Positions 26,758-37,400 of a stretch of DNA of 42,358 nucleotides are shown here, piece after piece. The DNA is from Candidatus Methylomirabilota bacterium (lineage in GTDB: Bacteria > Methylomirabilota > Methylomirabilia > Rokubacteriales > CSP1-6). The stretch lies in NCBI GenBank assembly GCA_036002485.1, contig DASYTI010000009.1:1-42358 (forward strand), written 5' to 3'. The notes beneath the pieces were generated by a model, which saw nothing but the letters and a program-made list of their open reading frames with translations, had not been told where the DNA came from and searched no databases. The position numbers and the translations under genes were made by a program. Each line of letters opens with the position of its first letter. The stretch's first letter is position 1.

Positions 26758-27521
26758 GCCATCTTCTCCTGGCCCGGCACGGGCAGTCGGTCTCGAACGC
26801 CATCCGCCGCTTCCAGGGCAGCCAGGACGTGGAGCTGTCGGATCTCGGCGCGCGCCAGGCCGAGGCGCTGGCGCGCGTTCTCCAGAGCCGGCCCGTGGTC
26901 GCCGTCTACACGAGCCCGCTCGCGCGGGCACGACGCACGGCCGAGATCGCCGCGGCCGGCACCGATGTGCCCGTCACGCCCGTCGAGGATCTCCGCGAGC
27001 TTTGTCTGGGGGAGTGGGAGGGGCGGACGGTCGAGGAGATCCGCGCCTTGCCGGGCGATCCTTACGCCCAGTGGGTGCGGGATCCCGTCGCCTGTCTGCC
27101 TCCGGGAGGCGAGCCGCTTGCGGACGTGCAAGCTCGCGTGGTCAGGGCCATGGCCGAGATCGCCCGGGCGCATCCCAATGGCCGGCAAGTGCTGGTGGTG
27201 TGCCACGGCGGCGTCATCAGCGCTTATCTCGCCCATTGCCTCGGGCTGCCCCTGTCCTCGATCTGGCGACTGACGGTATCCAACGGCTCGCTTACCGAAG
27301 TGAGGCCGCCGCGCGTACACTCCGTCAACAACACCCGGCATCTGGCAGCTGTAGTTCGAGGTGCAGCCGAAGGCGAGCCGAGGGCTGAGTTGATCGTTCG
27401 AGGTGCAGCCGAAGGCGAGCCGAGGGCTGAGTTGATCGTTCGAGGTGCAGCCGAAGGCGAGCCGAGGGCTGAGTCAGACATCGCCCTGGGCTACCCGACG
27501 CCCACGCCTCGCGCCCCATGA
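26754..27521 (+). CDS. Histidine phosphatase (phosphoglycerate-mutase-like) with repeat-derived tail
   Basis: A 255-residue protein whose ATG overlaps the gltX stop. Residues 1-198 are a complete branch-2 histidine phosphatase: RHGQSVSN with nucleophile His9, FQGSQDVELSDLGARQAEAL, YTSPLARARRTAEI, ELCLGEWEG, and the second His in LVVCHGGVISAYLAH. The domain ends near NNTRHL. Residues 201-240 are three tandem 14-residue units (VRGAAEGEPRAELI), encoded by copies of the dispersed DNA repeat, followed by a 15-residue end. The substrate is unknown; candidates include phosphosugars and cobalamin-type phosphates. The tail is probably disordered and dispensable. Its stop overlaps the transporter ATG, so the insertion kept the frame and the coupling. 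Confidence 0.88.
   Translation: MSHLLLARHGQSVSNAIRRFQGSQDVELSDLGARQAEALARVLQSRPVVAVYTSPLARARRTAEIAAAGTDVPVTPVEDLRELCLGEWEGRTVEEIRALPGDPYAQWVRDPVACLPPGGEPLADVQARVVRAMAEIARAHPNGRQVLVVCHGGVISAYLAHCLGLPLSSIWRLTVSNGSLTEVRPPRVHSVNNTRHLAAVVRGAAEGEPRAELIVRGAAEGEPRAELIVRGAAEGEPRAESDIALGYPTPTPRAP
27354..27474 (+). repeat. Tandem 42-bp repeat inside the phosphatase gene (dispersed repeat, copies C1-C3)
   Basis: Units start at 27354, 27396 and 27438. The first two are identical over all 42 bases; the third stops matching after 37. Each runs GTTCGAGGTGCAGCCG ... GAGGGCTGAGTTGATC, and its ends match the intergenic copies at 31020 and 34208. The unit length is a multiple of three, so the copies read through without a stop. 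Identity of adjacent units suggests recent amplification. Confidence 0.93.
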
Positions 27522-29128
27522 TCCTCCTGGCCCTCTTCGGCGGCGTGGCCCTGCTCCTCTACGGCATGCAGCTCTGTGGCGAAGGGCTCCAGCGCGCGGC
27601 GGGAGGCCACCTGCGGCACTTGCTGACGAGCGCCACGCGCACGCGGCTCAACGCCGTGTGCTCCGGCGCGCTGGCCACGGTTCTCCTGCAGTCTTCCTCG
27701 GCGACCACGCTGATGGTCATCGGCTTCGTCTCGGCCGGACTCATGACGTTCCGTCAGTCGCTGGGCGTCATTCTGGGCGCCGACATCGGCACGACCCTCA
27801 CCGTCCAGCTCCTCGCCTTCAAGATCCAGGATCTGGCCCTGCTCCTCGTGGCGGCGGGATTCGGGCTCACCTTCTTTGGCCGGCGCGGCCTCGTCAAGAG
27901 CGTGGGCCAGGCCGTGCTGGGCTTCGGCTTCGTCTTCCTCGGGATGCGCCTCATGACCGAGGCGGTGGCTCCGGTGGCGGAGAGCGGGCTGGCGCGACAG
28001 GTGCTGGTGGCGCTGTCGGCGAATGCCGGCCTGGGCCTTCTCGTCGGCGCGGCATTCAGCGCCGGCATGTCCTCGTCGGCCGCGACCATCGGGATCATTC
28101 TCTCGCTCGCGAACCAGGGGCTCCTGCCTCTCAGCGGCGCGATTCCCGTGGTGCTCGGCGCCAATATCGGGACGTGCGCCACCGCGCTGACGGCGAGCCT
28201 GCGCTCCTCGGCCGAGGCCCGGCGCGTGGCCTTCGCCCACATCGCCTTCAAGGTGCTCGGGGTGGCCCTCGTGTTCCCCTTCATTCACCCCCTGGCTGTC
28301 CTCGTGGGCGCCACGGCGAGCGATGCCGCGCGCCAGGTTGCCAACACGCATACGCTCTTCAATGTGGCGATCAGCGCCGTGTTCCTGCCCTTCGCGCCAT
28401 GGGCCGCGCGCATGATCACGGCCATGGTGCCCGACGACATCACCACCGCCGACAACCCCTTCAAGACCCGCTATCTCGACGACCGCTACCTCGACCAGCC
28501 CGGGCTGGCCCTGGGGCAGGCGACGCGCGAGGCTCTGCGCATGGGCGACGTGGCCCAGGGCATGCTGCGGGACGCCATGCTCGTCCTGCGCAGCGACAAC
28601 CAGGAGCTCCTGGAAGACGTCGAGCGGCGCGACGACCAGCTCGACTACCTCGAACGGGAGATCAAGCTCTTCCTCTCGCGCCTGGGTCAGGAGACCATGT
28701 CCCCGGACCTGACCCGCAAGGAGATCGGGCTCATCTCCATGATCGGCAATCTCGAGAACATCGGCGACATCATCGACAAGAACCTCATGGAGCTCGCCCG
28801 CAAGAAGCTCTATCAGGGGCGGCGCTTCTCGGAGGCGGGGGAGGCCGAGCTGCTGGAGTTCCACGGCATGATCTCCAAGAACCTCGAGCGCGCCATCGCG
28901 GCCTTCGCGGCGAGCGACCGGGCCCTCGCCCAGGAAGTGCTCGACCAGCGACCGTTCATCCGTCAGCGCGAGCGCGAGCTTCGAAGCTCGCACCTGGCCC
29001 GGCTCCGGCAGGGGCTGGCGGAGTCGCTCGAAACCTCCGAGATCCACCTCGACGTGCTGACCAATCTGAAGCGTATCTCCTCGCACATCACCCAGCTCGT
29101 CTTCCCCATCCTAGAAGAGGACGCATAG
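27518..29128 (+). CDS. Na/Pi cotransporter II-family protein with PhoU-like domain
   Basis: A 536-residue membrane protein starting at an ATG overlapping the phosphatase stop. The transport half has two inverted repeats: LLQSSSATTLMVIGFVSAGL (QSSS motif, about residues 54-73) and SAGMSSSAATIGIILSLANQ, where Met replaces the usual Gln of the second QSSS. GADIGTTLTVQLLAF and GANIGTCATALTASL are the paired GANIGT motifs. From about residue 330 a helical PhoU-like domain runs to the C-terminus. Proteins of this NptA/YjbB group move phosphate with sodium, sometimes as exporters. Direction and substrate are not shown by the sequence. Confidence 0.9.
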   Translation: MILLALFGGVALLLYGMQLCGEGLQRAAGGHLRHLLTSATRTRLNAVCSGALATVLLQSSSATTLMVIGFVSAGLMTFRQSLGVILGADIGTTLTVQLLAFKIQDLALLLVAAGFGLTFFGRRGLVKSVGQAVLGFGFVFLGMRLMTEAVAPVAESGLARQVLVALSANAGLGLLVGAAFSAGMSSSAATIGIILSLANQGLLPLSGAIPVVLGANIGTCATALTASLRSSAEARRVAFAHIAFKVLGVALVFPFIHPLAVLVGATASDAARQVANTHTLFNVAISAVFLPFAPWAARMITAMVPDDITTADNPFKTRYLDDRYLDQPGLALGQATREALRMGDVAQGMLRDAMLVLRSDNQELLEDVERRDDQLDYLEREIKLFLSRLGQETMSPDLTRKEIGLISMIGNLENIGDIIDKNLMELARKKLYQGRRFSEAGEAELLEFHGMISKNLERAIAAFAASDRALAQEVLDQRPFIRQRERELRSSHLARLRQGLAESLETSEIHLDVLTNLKRISSHITQLVFPILEEDA

Positions 29129-29139
29129 GGGATCTGGAC

Positions 29140-30983
<1,844 letters not shown>

Positions 30984-30990
30984 AAAGATT

Positions 30991-31015
30991 CCCTCTCCCC
31001 CCTCGGGGGAGAGGG
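30991..31015 (+). repeat. Perfect 11-bp hairpin after glnB
   Basis: CCCTCTCCCCC (30991-31001) pairs exactly with GGGGGAGAGGG (31005-31015) around a CTC loop. There is no following T-run, so it may be an mRNA-stabilising or partial-termination structure, or part of a common GC-rich intergenic palindrome. Repeat copy D follows directly, and a GGTGAGGGG stretch comes after it. Confidence 0.6.
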
Positions 31016-31018
31016 CTG

Positions 31019-31066
31019 CAGTTCGAGCCGAGACGCTCGCCTCGAGCGACGAGGCGAGGGCTGAGT
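31019..31066 (+). repeat. Dispersed AGTTCGAG repeat, copy D
   Basis: Starts CAGTTCGAGCCGAGACG and ends GAGGCGAGGGCTGAG. Its centre forms a perfect hairpin: CTCGCCTCG (31036-31044) and CGAGGCGAG (31050-31058) around AGCGA. It fills most of the gap between glnB and glnE and lies 13 bases before the chosen glnE GTG. Confidence 0.72.
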
Positions 31067-31079
31067 AAGGTGAGGGGCG

Positions 31080-34000
31080 GTGGTAGCAGATGATCCGAGG
31101 ATCAGCGCCTCCATGAACCTGCTCACCGCGGCTCCGCGCGATCGCAAAGCGCTGGCCGAGCTCAAGCGGCTGGGCTTCGCTGACCCGCGCGCCGCCCTAG
31201 CCAACCTCCACGCGCTCACGCCGGAGCCGCGGGATGCCGAGCTCCTGGCCCCGCTCCTCCCGCGGCTGCTTCAGGCACTGGCGGAGTCGCCCGATCCTGA
31301 CATGGCGCTCAACAATTTGGAGCGCCTGGCCGCCCAGGGCGATCGCATCGCGCTGTTCCGTCTCCTCGGCTCGCACCCCGGCGCCCTCCATCTCATGGCG
31401 AGGCTCGGCGGCACCAGCCAGTTCCTGGCCGACACGCTGCGCCGGCATCCCACGCTCTTCCCCTGGCTCCTCGAGGGCCGGACCATGCGGCAGTGGCATG
31501 GCGACGAGCTCGCCGCCGTCCTCGAGCAGGACACGAGCGCCTTCGAGCGGCTCGACGCGCGCTGGAACGCGCTCCGCCGGTTCAAGTACCGCCAGCTCCT
31601 GCGCATAGGCTCCCGCGATCTGCTGGGTGACGCCGATCTGACCGTGACCACCGAAGAGCTCTCGCGGCTCGCCGATGTGTGTGTGGAGGCCGCGTGGCGA
31701 TGGGCCGAGGAGCGTCTGCGCGAGCGCTTCGGCGTCCCCCAGGGGTCCGAGGGCGCGCCCACGGGCCTCGCCGTCATCGGCATGGGCAAGCTCGGGGGCG
31801 ATGAGCTGAACTACTCCTCGGACATCGATCTGGTCTTCGTCTACGGAGAGGACGGGGAGACCTCAGGCGGGTCGGAGGGCCGCCTCCCGAACGGCGACTA
31901 CTTCGCCGCCGCCGCGCGGGACATCGTGGCCGCCCTCGAGTCCGTGACCGAGGAAGGGTACGCCTTCCGCGTGGATCTCCGTCTCCGGCCCGAGGGCCGG
32001 ATGGGCGGGATCATCCTGTCGCTCGGCGGCTACCGGACCTATCTGGCCGAGCGCGCCGAGCTCTGGGAGCGCCAGGCGCTGATCAAAGCGCGCTTCTGCG
32101 CGGGCGACGCCCAGGTGGCGGACCGCTTCTTCGACCTGATCCGGCCATTCGTCTTCCGGCCCGGCCTCGATCCAGACATCGTGGCCGCCGTGCGAGGCAT
32201 GAAGCGCCAGATCGACCGATCGCTCAGCGGCAAGGGCATCGAGCGTCGCCACGTCAAGCTCGGGCGCGGGGGCATCCGCGAGGTCGAGTTCCTCGTCCAG
32301 GCCCTCCAGCTCCTCTACTCGGGCGATGATTCCTGGCTGCGCGAGCGGAACAGCCTGCGCGCGATCTTCCGGCTCACGGAGCGCGGCTACCTCTCGCAGT
32401 CCCTCGGCCGCTTCCTGGGCGACGCCCTCGTCTTTCTGCGCACCGTCGAGCACCGGCTGCAGATCGTCAACGAGTTCCAGACTCACACGCTTCCCGAGGA
32501 CCCCGTGGCGCTGGGCCGGCTGGCCCGGCGGCTCGGCTCCACGCTTCCTCCCGCAGCGGCCCGCCGCGCCTTCGAGGCTGAATACCGGCGGGTCACCGAC
32601 GGCGTGCACCAGGCCTTCGCCGCCTTCTTCGCCGCGCCACCCGAGGCAAAGGAGTCGGCCCCTCGGGTCCCCACGTACACGGCCCTCAAGGCCACCGGCT
32701 TCGTCGATCCCGACCGCGCGCGCCAGAACCTGCGGCTCGTCCTCGAGGGGCGGCCTCTCGTCCCCTACGTCGAGCCCATGCGACGCGCCATCCGGACCAT
32801 GTTCCCCGTGCTCCTCGACGCGCTCTGGCAGAGCCCCGACCCGGATGAGGCGCTCAATCAGTTCGAGCGCTTCATCGCCGCGGCGGGACCGCGCACGGCG
32901 TATCTCGAGCTCCTGGCCGATCGTCCCCACCTGCACACGAATCTCGTCAAGCTCTGCGCTCGTGGCGAGCTCCTGACCCAGCTCCTGCTGACGCAGCCGG
33001 AGCTGCTGAGCCGGCTGGCCGATCCTGCCACCTTCGCGGCACCGAGACGGCGGGCGGACTTCCGACGCGCGCTGGCCCCTGCGCTGGCTCCGGCGCTGGC
33101 GCTGCCCGAGCGCATGGACCGGCTGCGCCGGCTCAAGCAGGCCGAAGAGCTGGGCATCATCTGGCGGCTGCTTCTTGGAGTCACCGATGCCGATCGCTTC
33201 TCTCGGGAGATGACGGCGCTGGCGGAAGCGGCGCTGGCCGCGGGCTGGCTCATGGCCCTCGACCAGGCGGCGGCGACCCTCGGCGTCCCCGTGGATTCCG
33301 CTGGGCGGCTCGTCCCCGCCAGCGTCATCGGGCTCGGCAAGTTCGGTGGACGCGAGCTGTCGACAGGCTCCGACCTCGATCTCTTCGTGATCTACGGTGG
33401 GGCGGGGGAGACGGACGGCCCCGAGCGCGTCGAGGCCCACGTGTTCTACGACCGCGCCGTCGAGGCTCTCTCCTCGATCCTGGGCGACGTCACCGCGGCC
33501 GGCGTGGTCGTGCCCGTGGACCTGCGCCTTCGTCCCGGATCCAAGGGCAGCGGCTTCGCCTCGAGCCTGGAGGCCCTCGGCCAGTACTACCGCGAATGGG
33601 CGGACCCGTGGGAGCGCCAGACGCTGACGCGCGCACGCCTCGTGGGCGGCGATCCGCGCCTCGGGCGGTCCGTGCGCCAGGCCATCCAGGCCCTCGTGTA
33701 CGGACCCGAGGCGCCTCCGCCGGACCTCAAAGAGATGCGCGCGCTCCGGGGACGCATGGAAAAGGAGCTCGGCAAGGAGACGCCGGGGCGCCTGCACGTC
33801 AAGTTCGGCCGCGGGGGGCTCGTGGACGTCGAGTTCATCACCCAGGCCATCCAGATGCGCCACGGGCGTGAGCATCCGGCGATACGCAGCCCGCACACGG
33901 TGACGGCGCTGCGGGCGATCGGAGGGTCAGGACTCCTGCCGGCGGAAGAGGCCACGCAGCTCGCGGACAACTATCGATTCCTCCGTCGCGTCTCGGCGGA

Positions 34001-34172
34001 TCTCCGTCTCTTCGGAGCGCGCCCCAGCGACACGATCGAGCTGGCCGGGCCCATCCCGGCACGGCTCGCCAAGAGCCTCGAGTACCCCTCGCGCAAGGAA
34101 TTCCTCGACGACTACCGGCGCCGCACCGCGTGGGTGCGCGAGCTCTACCATCGCGTGGTGCTGCCCGGCTGA
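31080..34172 (+). CDS. glnE: Bifunctional glutamine-synthetase adenylyltransferase/deadenylylase
   Basis: A protein of up to 1030 residues with two nucleotidyltransferase halves. The N-terminal adenylyl-removing half has GMGKLGGDELNYSSDIDL (about 234-251) and the C-terminal adenylylating half has GLGKFGGRELSTGSDLDL (about 750-767); the metal-binding DxD is intact in both. Each half is followed by its GlnD-PII-uridylyltransferase-like helical domain (GRGGIREVEFLVQALQ, GRGGLVDVEFITQAIQ). It adds or removes AMP on glutamine synthetase in response to P-II and glutamine. I used GTG 31080; ATG 31113 is an in-frame alternative that would shorten the protein by 11 residues. The upstream region is repeat copy D. 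Confidence 0.95.
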   Translation: MVADDPRISASMNLLTAAPRDRKALAELKRLGFADPRAALANLHALTPEPRDAELLAPLLPRLLQALAESPDPDMALNNLERLAAQGDRIALFRLLGSHPGALHLMARLGGTSQFLADTLRRHPTLFPWLLEGRTMRQWHGDELAAVLEQDTSAFERLDARWNALRRFKYRQLLRIGSRDLLGDADLTVTTEELSRLADVCVEAAWRWAEERLRERFGVPQGSEGAPTGLAVIGMGKLGGDELNYSSDIDLVFVYGEDGETSGGSEGRLPNGDYFAAAARDIVAALESVTEEGYAFRVDLRLRPEGRMGGIILSLGGYRTYLAERAELWERQALIKARFCAGDAQVADRFFDLIRPFVFRPGLDPDIVAAVRGMKRQIDRSLSGKGIERRHVKLGRGGIREVEFLVQALQLLYSGDDSWLRERNSLRAIFRLTERGYLSQSLGRFLGDALVFLRTVEHRLQIVNEFQTHTLPEDPVALGRLARRLGSTLPPAAARRAFEAEYRRVTDGVHQAFAAFFAAPPEAKESAPRVPTYTALKATGFVDPDRARQNLRLVLEGRPLVPYVEPMRRAIRTMFPVLLDALWQSPDPDEALNQFERFIAAAGPRTAYLELLADRPHLHTNLVKLCARGELLTQLLLTQPELLSRLADPATFAAPRRRADFRRALAPALAPALALPERMDRLRRLKQAEELGIIWRLLLGVTDADRFSREMTALAEAALAAGWLMALDQAAATLGVPVDSAGRLVPASVIGLGKFGGRELSTGSDLDLFVIYGGAGETDGPERVEAHVFYDRAVEALSSILGDVTAAGVVVPVDLRLRPGSKGSGFASSLEALGQYYREWADPWERQTLTRARLVGGDPRLGRSVRQAIQALVYGPEAPPPDLKEMRALRGRMEKELGKETPGRLHVKFGRGGLVDVEFITQAIQMRHGREHPAIRSPHTVTALRAIGGSGLLPAEEATQLADNYRFLRRVSADLRLFGARPSDTIELAGPIPARLAKSLEYPSRKEFLDDYRRRTAWVRELYHRVVLPG

Positions 34173-34207
34173 CCGCAGGCACTGGGTCAATTTACTTCGC
34201 CAGATCC

Positions 34208-34252
34208 ACTCAGCCCTCGCCTCGCGGCTGCGCCGCTCGGCTCGAACTGCCA
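34208..34252 (-). repeat. Dispersed AGTTCGAG repeat, copy E (inverted)
   Basis: Read on the minus strand it runs TGGCAGTTCGAGCCGAG ... GGCGAGGGCTGAGT. It lies in the 296-base gap between glnE and polA. The centre contains the 5-bp stem GCGGC / GCCGC around GCA. Copy F, closely similar and in the same orientation, lies 81 bases downstream. Confidence 0.7.
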
Positions 34253-34256
34253 CGTT

Positions 34257-34362
34257 GCGAGCGGGCCGGCAACCCTCAACGTACGTCAATTCAGCCCTCG
34301 CCTCGTGGCTGCGCTGCTCGGCTCGAACGGCCACGTACGCCTCGGGCTGCCGGCCCGCTCGC
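34257..34362. repeat. 15-bp inverted repeat flanking copy F
   Basis: GCGAGCGGGCCGGCA (34257-34271) and TGCCGGCCCGCTCGC (34348-34362) are exact reverse complements with copy F between them. This could form a long cruciform or RNA stem, or mark the ends of a mobile unit. No transposase is nearby. Confidence 0.65.
34289..34333 (-). repeat. Dispersed AGTTCGAG repeat, copy F (inverted)
   Basis: Same orientation as copy E; read on the minus strand it starts GGCCGTTCGAGCCGAG and ends GGCGAGGGCTGAATT. Both copies are followed on the plus strand by CACGT, so shared sequence extends slightly beyond the core. The remaining 135 bases up to polA hold a TAACAAT that could be a -10 box (34454-34460), but with no matching -35. 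Confidence 0.7.
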
Positions 34363-34468
34363 TCCTCGTCTGGCTCGCAACTTGCCCCAGTGCCACTGCC
34401 AAGACTGACCCACAGCGGACAGCACTGTCCCGGCACGGGACTCGCGGGCTGTGTAACAATTAGGCGGT

Positions 34469-37400
34469 ATGAACGCCCGCCTGTTCGTCGTGGACGGCCC
34501 CGGATATCTTTACCGCGCGTATCACGCGCTGCCCTATCTTTCGAACTCGAAGGGCCAGCCCTCCAACGCCGTCTTCGGCATGTCCACGATGCTCTGGAAG
34601 CTCCTCCGTGATGAGAATCCGGAGTACGCCGCCGTGGCCTGGGACCCGCCGGGGCCGACGTTCAGGGAAGCGAAGCTGCCGACCTACAAGGAGACGCGTC
34701 CCGGGATGCCGGACGACCTCCGGAGCCAGATCGCCCTGGTGATGCGCGTCTTCGAGGCGCTCCGGTTGCCGCTTCTGGAAGTGCCGGGCTTCGAGGCCGA
34801 TGATGTGCTGGGCACCCTGGTGGAGCGCATGAAGAGCGAGCCGGTCGAGATGGTCCTCGTCACGAGCGACAAGGACATGCTCCAGCTCGTGAGCCCGCGT
34901 GTCCGCGTCCTCTCGGCCAACGCCCGGGGGGAGCCCGTGTGGTACGACGGGGCGGCCGTCACCGCCAAGTGGGGCGTGACCCCAGAGCAGATTCCTGACC
35001 TGCTGGCGCTGATGGGCGACAGCATCGACAACATCCCCGGCGTGCCGGGGATCGGAGAGAAGACGGCCGTCAAGCTCATCAGCCAGTTCGGCGGCGTGTC
35101 GCGGCTCTACGAGAACCTCACCCTCGTGCCCGGCAAGCTCCGCGAGGCGCTGGCCGCGAACCGCCAGGCCGCCCTTCTCTCGCGCGAGATCGCCACCGTG
35201 AGCACGCGGGTGCCCATCGCGCAGAGTCTCGAGGACTTCCGCCGCCAGGAGCCCGACTGGGAGCGGCTGCGGGCGCTCTGGAGCGAGCTCGAGTTCCACA
35301 CGCTCATCCGCCAGCTTCCCGCCTCGGCCACGCCCGAGATCACCGCGGAGGCGCTCCCGAGCCTGACGGGACCCGAGGCGCTCGAGCGCTGGCTCGCCGA
35401 TGTCCCCGCCGATGCGCCCGTCGCCGTGGACTGGGTGGGGGAAGGCTCGCCGCCCGAACCCGCCCTCGGAGCCCTCGGCCTCTTTCATCCGGCGGCGGGC
35501 GCCGCGGTCTTGACCCTCGGAACGGTGGCGCCCGACTTCGGCGGCCGTCGCCTCATCGGCCATGACGTCAAGCCGGTGATCGAGTGGTGGCTGTCCCGCG
35601 GCGGGATCGTTCCGGTCTTCGAGGACACGGCCGTGGGCGCCTACCTGCTCAATCCTGCCCGCACGAGCTACAAGCTCGACGAGGTCTGCGCCGAGCTGCT
35701 GGGCGAAGGGCCGGGCCTCGCCGCCCCCGGGACGCGCGCCCGCTGGGTGTGGCAGCTCTGGGAGATGCTGCCGCGCGCGCTCAACGAAGTCGGTCTCGAC
35801 GCGCTCTACGACGATCTCGAGCGCCCGCTCGTGCCCGTGCTCGCCCTCATGGAGCGCCACGGCATCCGGGTCGACCCCGCGCGGCTCGAAGAATTCTCCA
35901 AGGAGCTCGACGGCACCCTCGTCGGTCTCACGCGCCAGATTTACTCGCTGGCGGGCGGCGAGTTCAATATCGGCTCGCCCAAGCAGCTGGCCCAGGTGCT
36001 CTTCGCGAAGCTCAAGCTGCCGCCCGTCAAGAAGACCAAGACGGGCTATTCCACCGATGCCGACGTCCTGGAGCAGCTCGCCCTCGGCCACGAGCTGCCC
36101 GCCAAGATCATCGAGCACCGCACGCTCGCCAAGCTCAAGTCCACCTACGCCGATGCCCTGCCGGGGCTGATCCATCCGTCCACCGGCCGCATCCACACCT
36201 CCTTCAATCAGCTCGTCGCGGCCACGGGCCGGCTGTCCTGTCTTCCCGCGGGCGCTCTAGTAAACACCCAGAGTGGACTTGTGGGCATCGAAGACGTCCG
36301 CCCAGGGGATTTCATACGCACGGCGCGTGGTCCGCGCCGTGTGCTCGCTTCCGAACAGACAGGCGTGAAATCTGTCGTGGCGATTGTCCTTTCCACGGGA
36401 GTGGTATTCCGCTGTAGTCCTGATCATAAGCTGCGGAGCCTGGGTCAGTGGGTCGAAGCGTCCGCGTTGAAGCCCGGCGATCCTCTCTACATGAGCTTCA
36501 CTGCGGGGTTGTTCGGTTCTTCGATCGAGTTTGAAGTGGAACCGACTGCAGCCTATCGCACGCGCAAGACGCCTTCTCTGCCCACCGGCTGGAGCCAGGA
36601 TCTCGCCGAGTTAGTTGGATACGCGATGGCCGATGGCCACATCGCGCACAGCAACTACAATGGAAAGCCAGCCCAACTAGTCCTTGCCTTTGACTGGCAT
36701 GACGAGGATCTGGTTCGGCATTTCACTCATGTCATCCGTGAGTTGTTCGGAAAGACGCCGACTTTCCGAAGGACTCGAACGTGCCCGATCTTGATGCTGT
36801 CGAGCATGGACGTGTGCGGCCTCTTAGAGCAGCTCGGGGCGGGCGGTACCTCGAAGGTCATTCAAGTGCCTCCCGGACTGTTCAGTGCGCCAAGAGAAAT
36901 CGCGGCTTCATTCCTCCGTGGATACTTTGAGGGGGATGGAACGGCTTCCCGTGCTCTTTCGGTGCGGTCGGTGTCACGCGACATGCTGGAAGGAGTTCAC
37001 CACCTTCTAAGTCTGTTTGGAATACCGTCGAGCATCGCGGATGGCAGGGACGATCCACGTGGATACGCGCCGCGCCACACCTTGTTTGTGCTGGGGGACA
37101 GATTCAAGCGCACGTTTCGCGACCAGATTGGGTTCATCTCTGCCAAGAAGCGAGGTCAACTCGATCGGCTGCTCAGCAAACCCACTGAGAGGAGCACGGC
37201 GGAAGTTCTAACTCTTCCCAATCCTCACGAGATCCTGAGCAGCAAGTCGACGTTGTATGACTGCGAGAGGCGTTCAGACGGGAAAGGTCTCCCGGCTCTC
37301 TACGTCTTTGTCCATAGATTCGCCGCGGGTCGAACTACCTGCACGCTGCGTCGAGCCGAGTCGATCATAAGCGCTCTGAAGACGGGCGACACTGATGTGC

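Noticed and set aside
27354-27474. Tandem repeats as a CRISPR array
   Set aside because: Units abut with no spacers and are identical along their whole length, inside a coding frame. No cas gene is nearby.
30991-31015. Hairpin as a rho-independent terminator
   Set aside because: The stem is strong but no T-run follows; the next bases are CTGCAGTTCG of the repeat. It is listed only as a hairpin.
31863-33896. 677-codon open frame on the minus strand within glnE
   Set aside because: Long antisense frames are expected opposite GC-rich codons. The product is a His/Glu/Arg/Ala-rich shadow with no recognisable domain, and glnE is intact on the other strand. The same holds for other long minus-strand frames in this window.
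34454-34460. TAACAAT as the polA promoter -10 box
   Set aside because: No -35 partner at 16-18 bases and only 8 bases to the ATG. TAAGAT before gltX (25322) and GATACCAT before the RNase J gene (39826-39833) have the same weakness.
34173-34468. Insertion sequence between glnE and polA
   Set aside because: A 15-bp inverted repeat is present, but there is no transposase frame and no clear target duplication. It is kept as repeats only.
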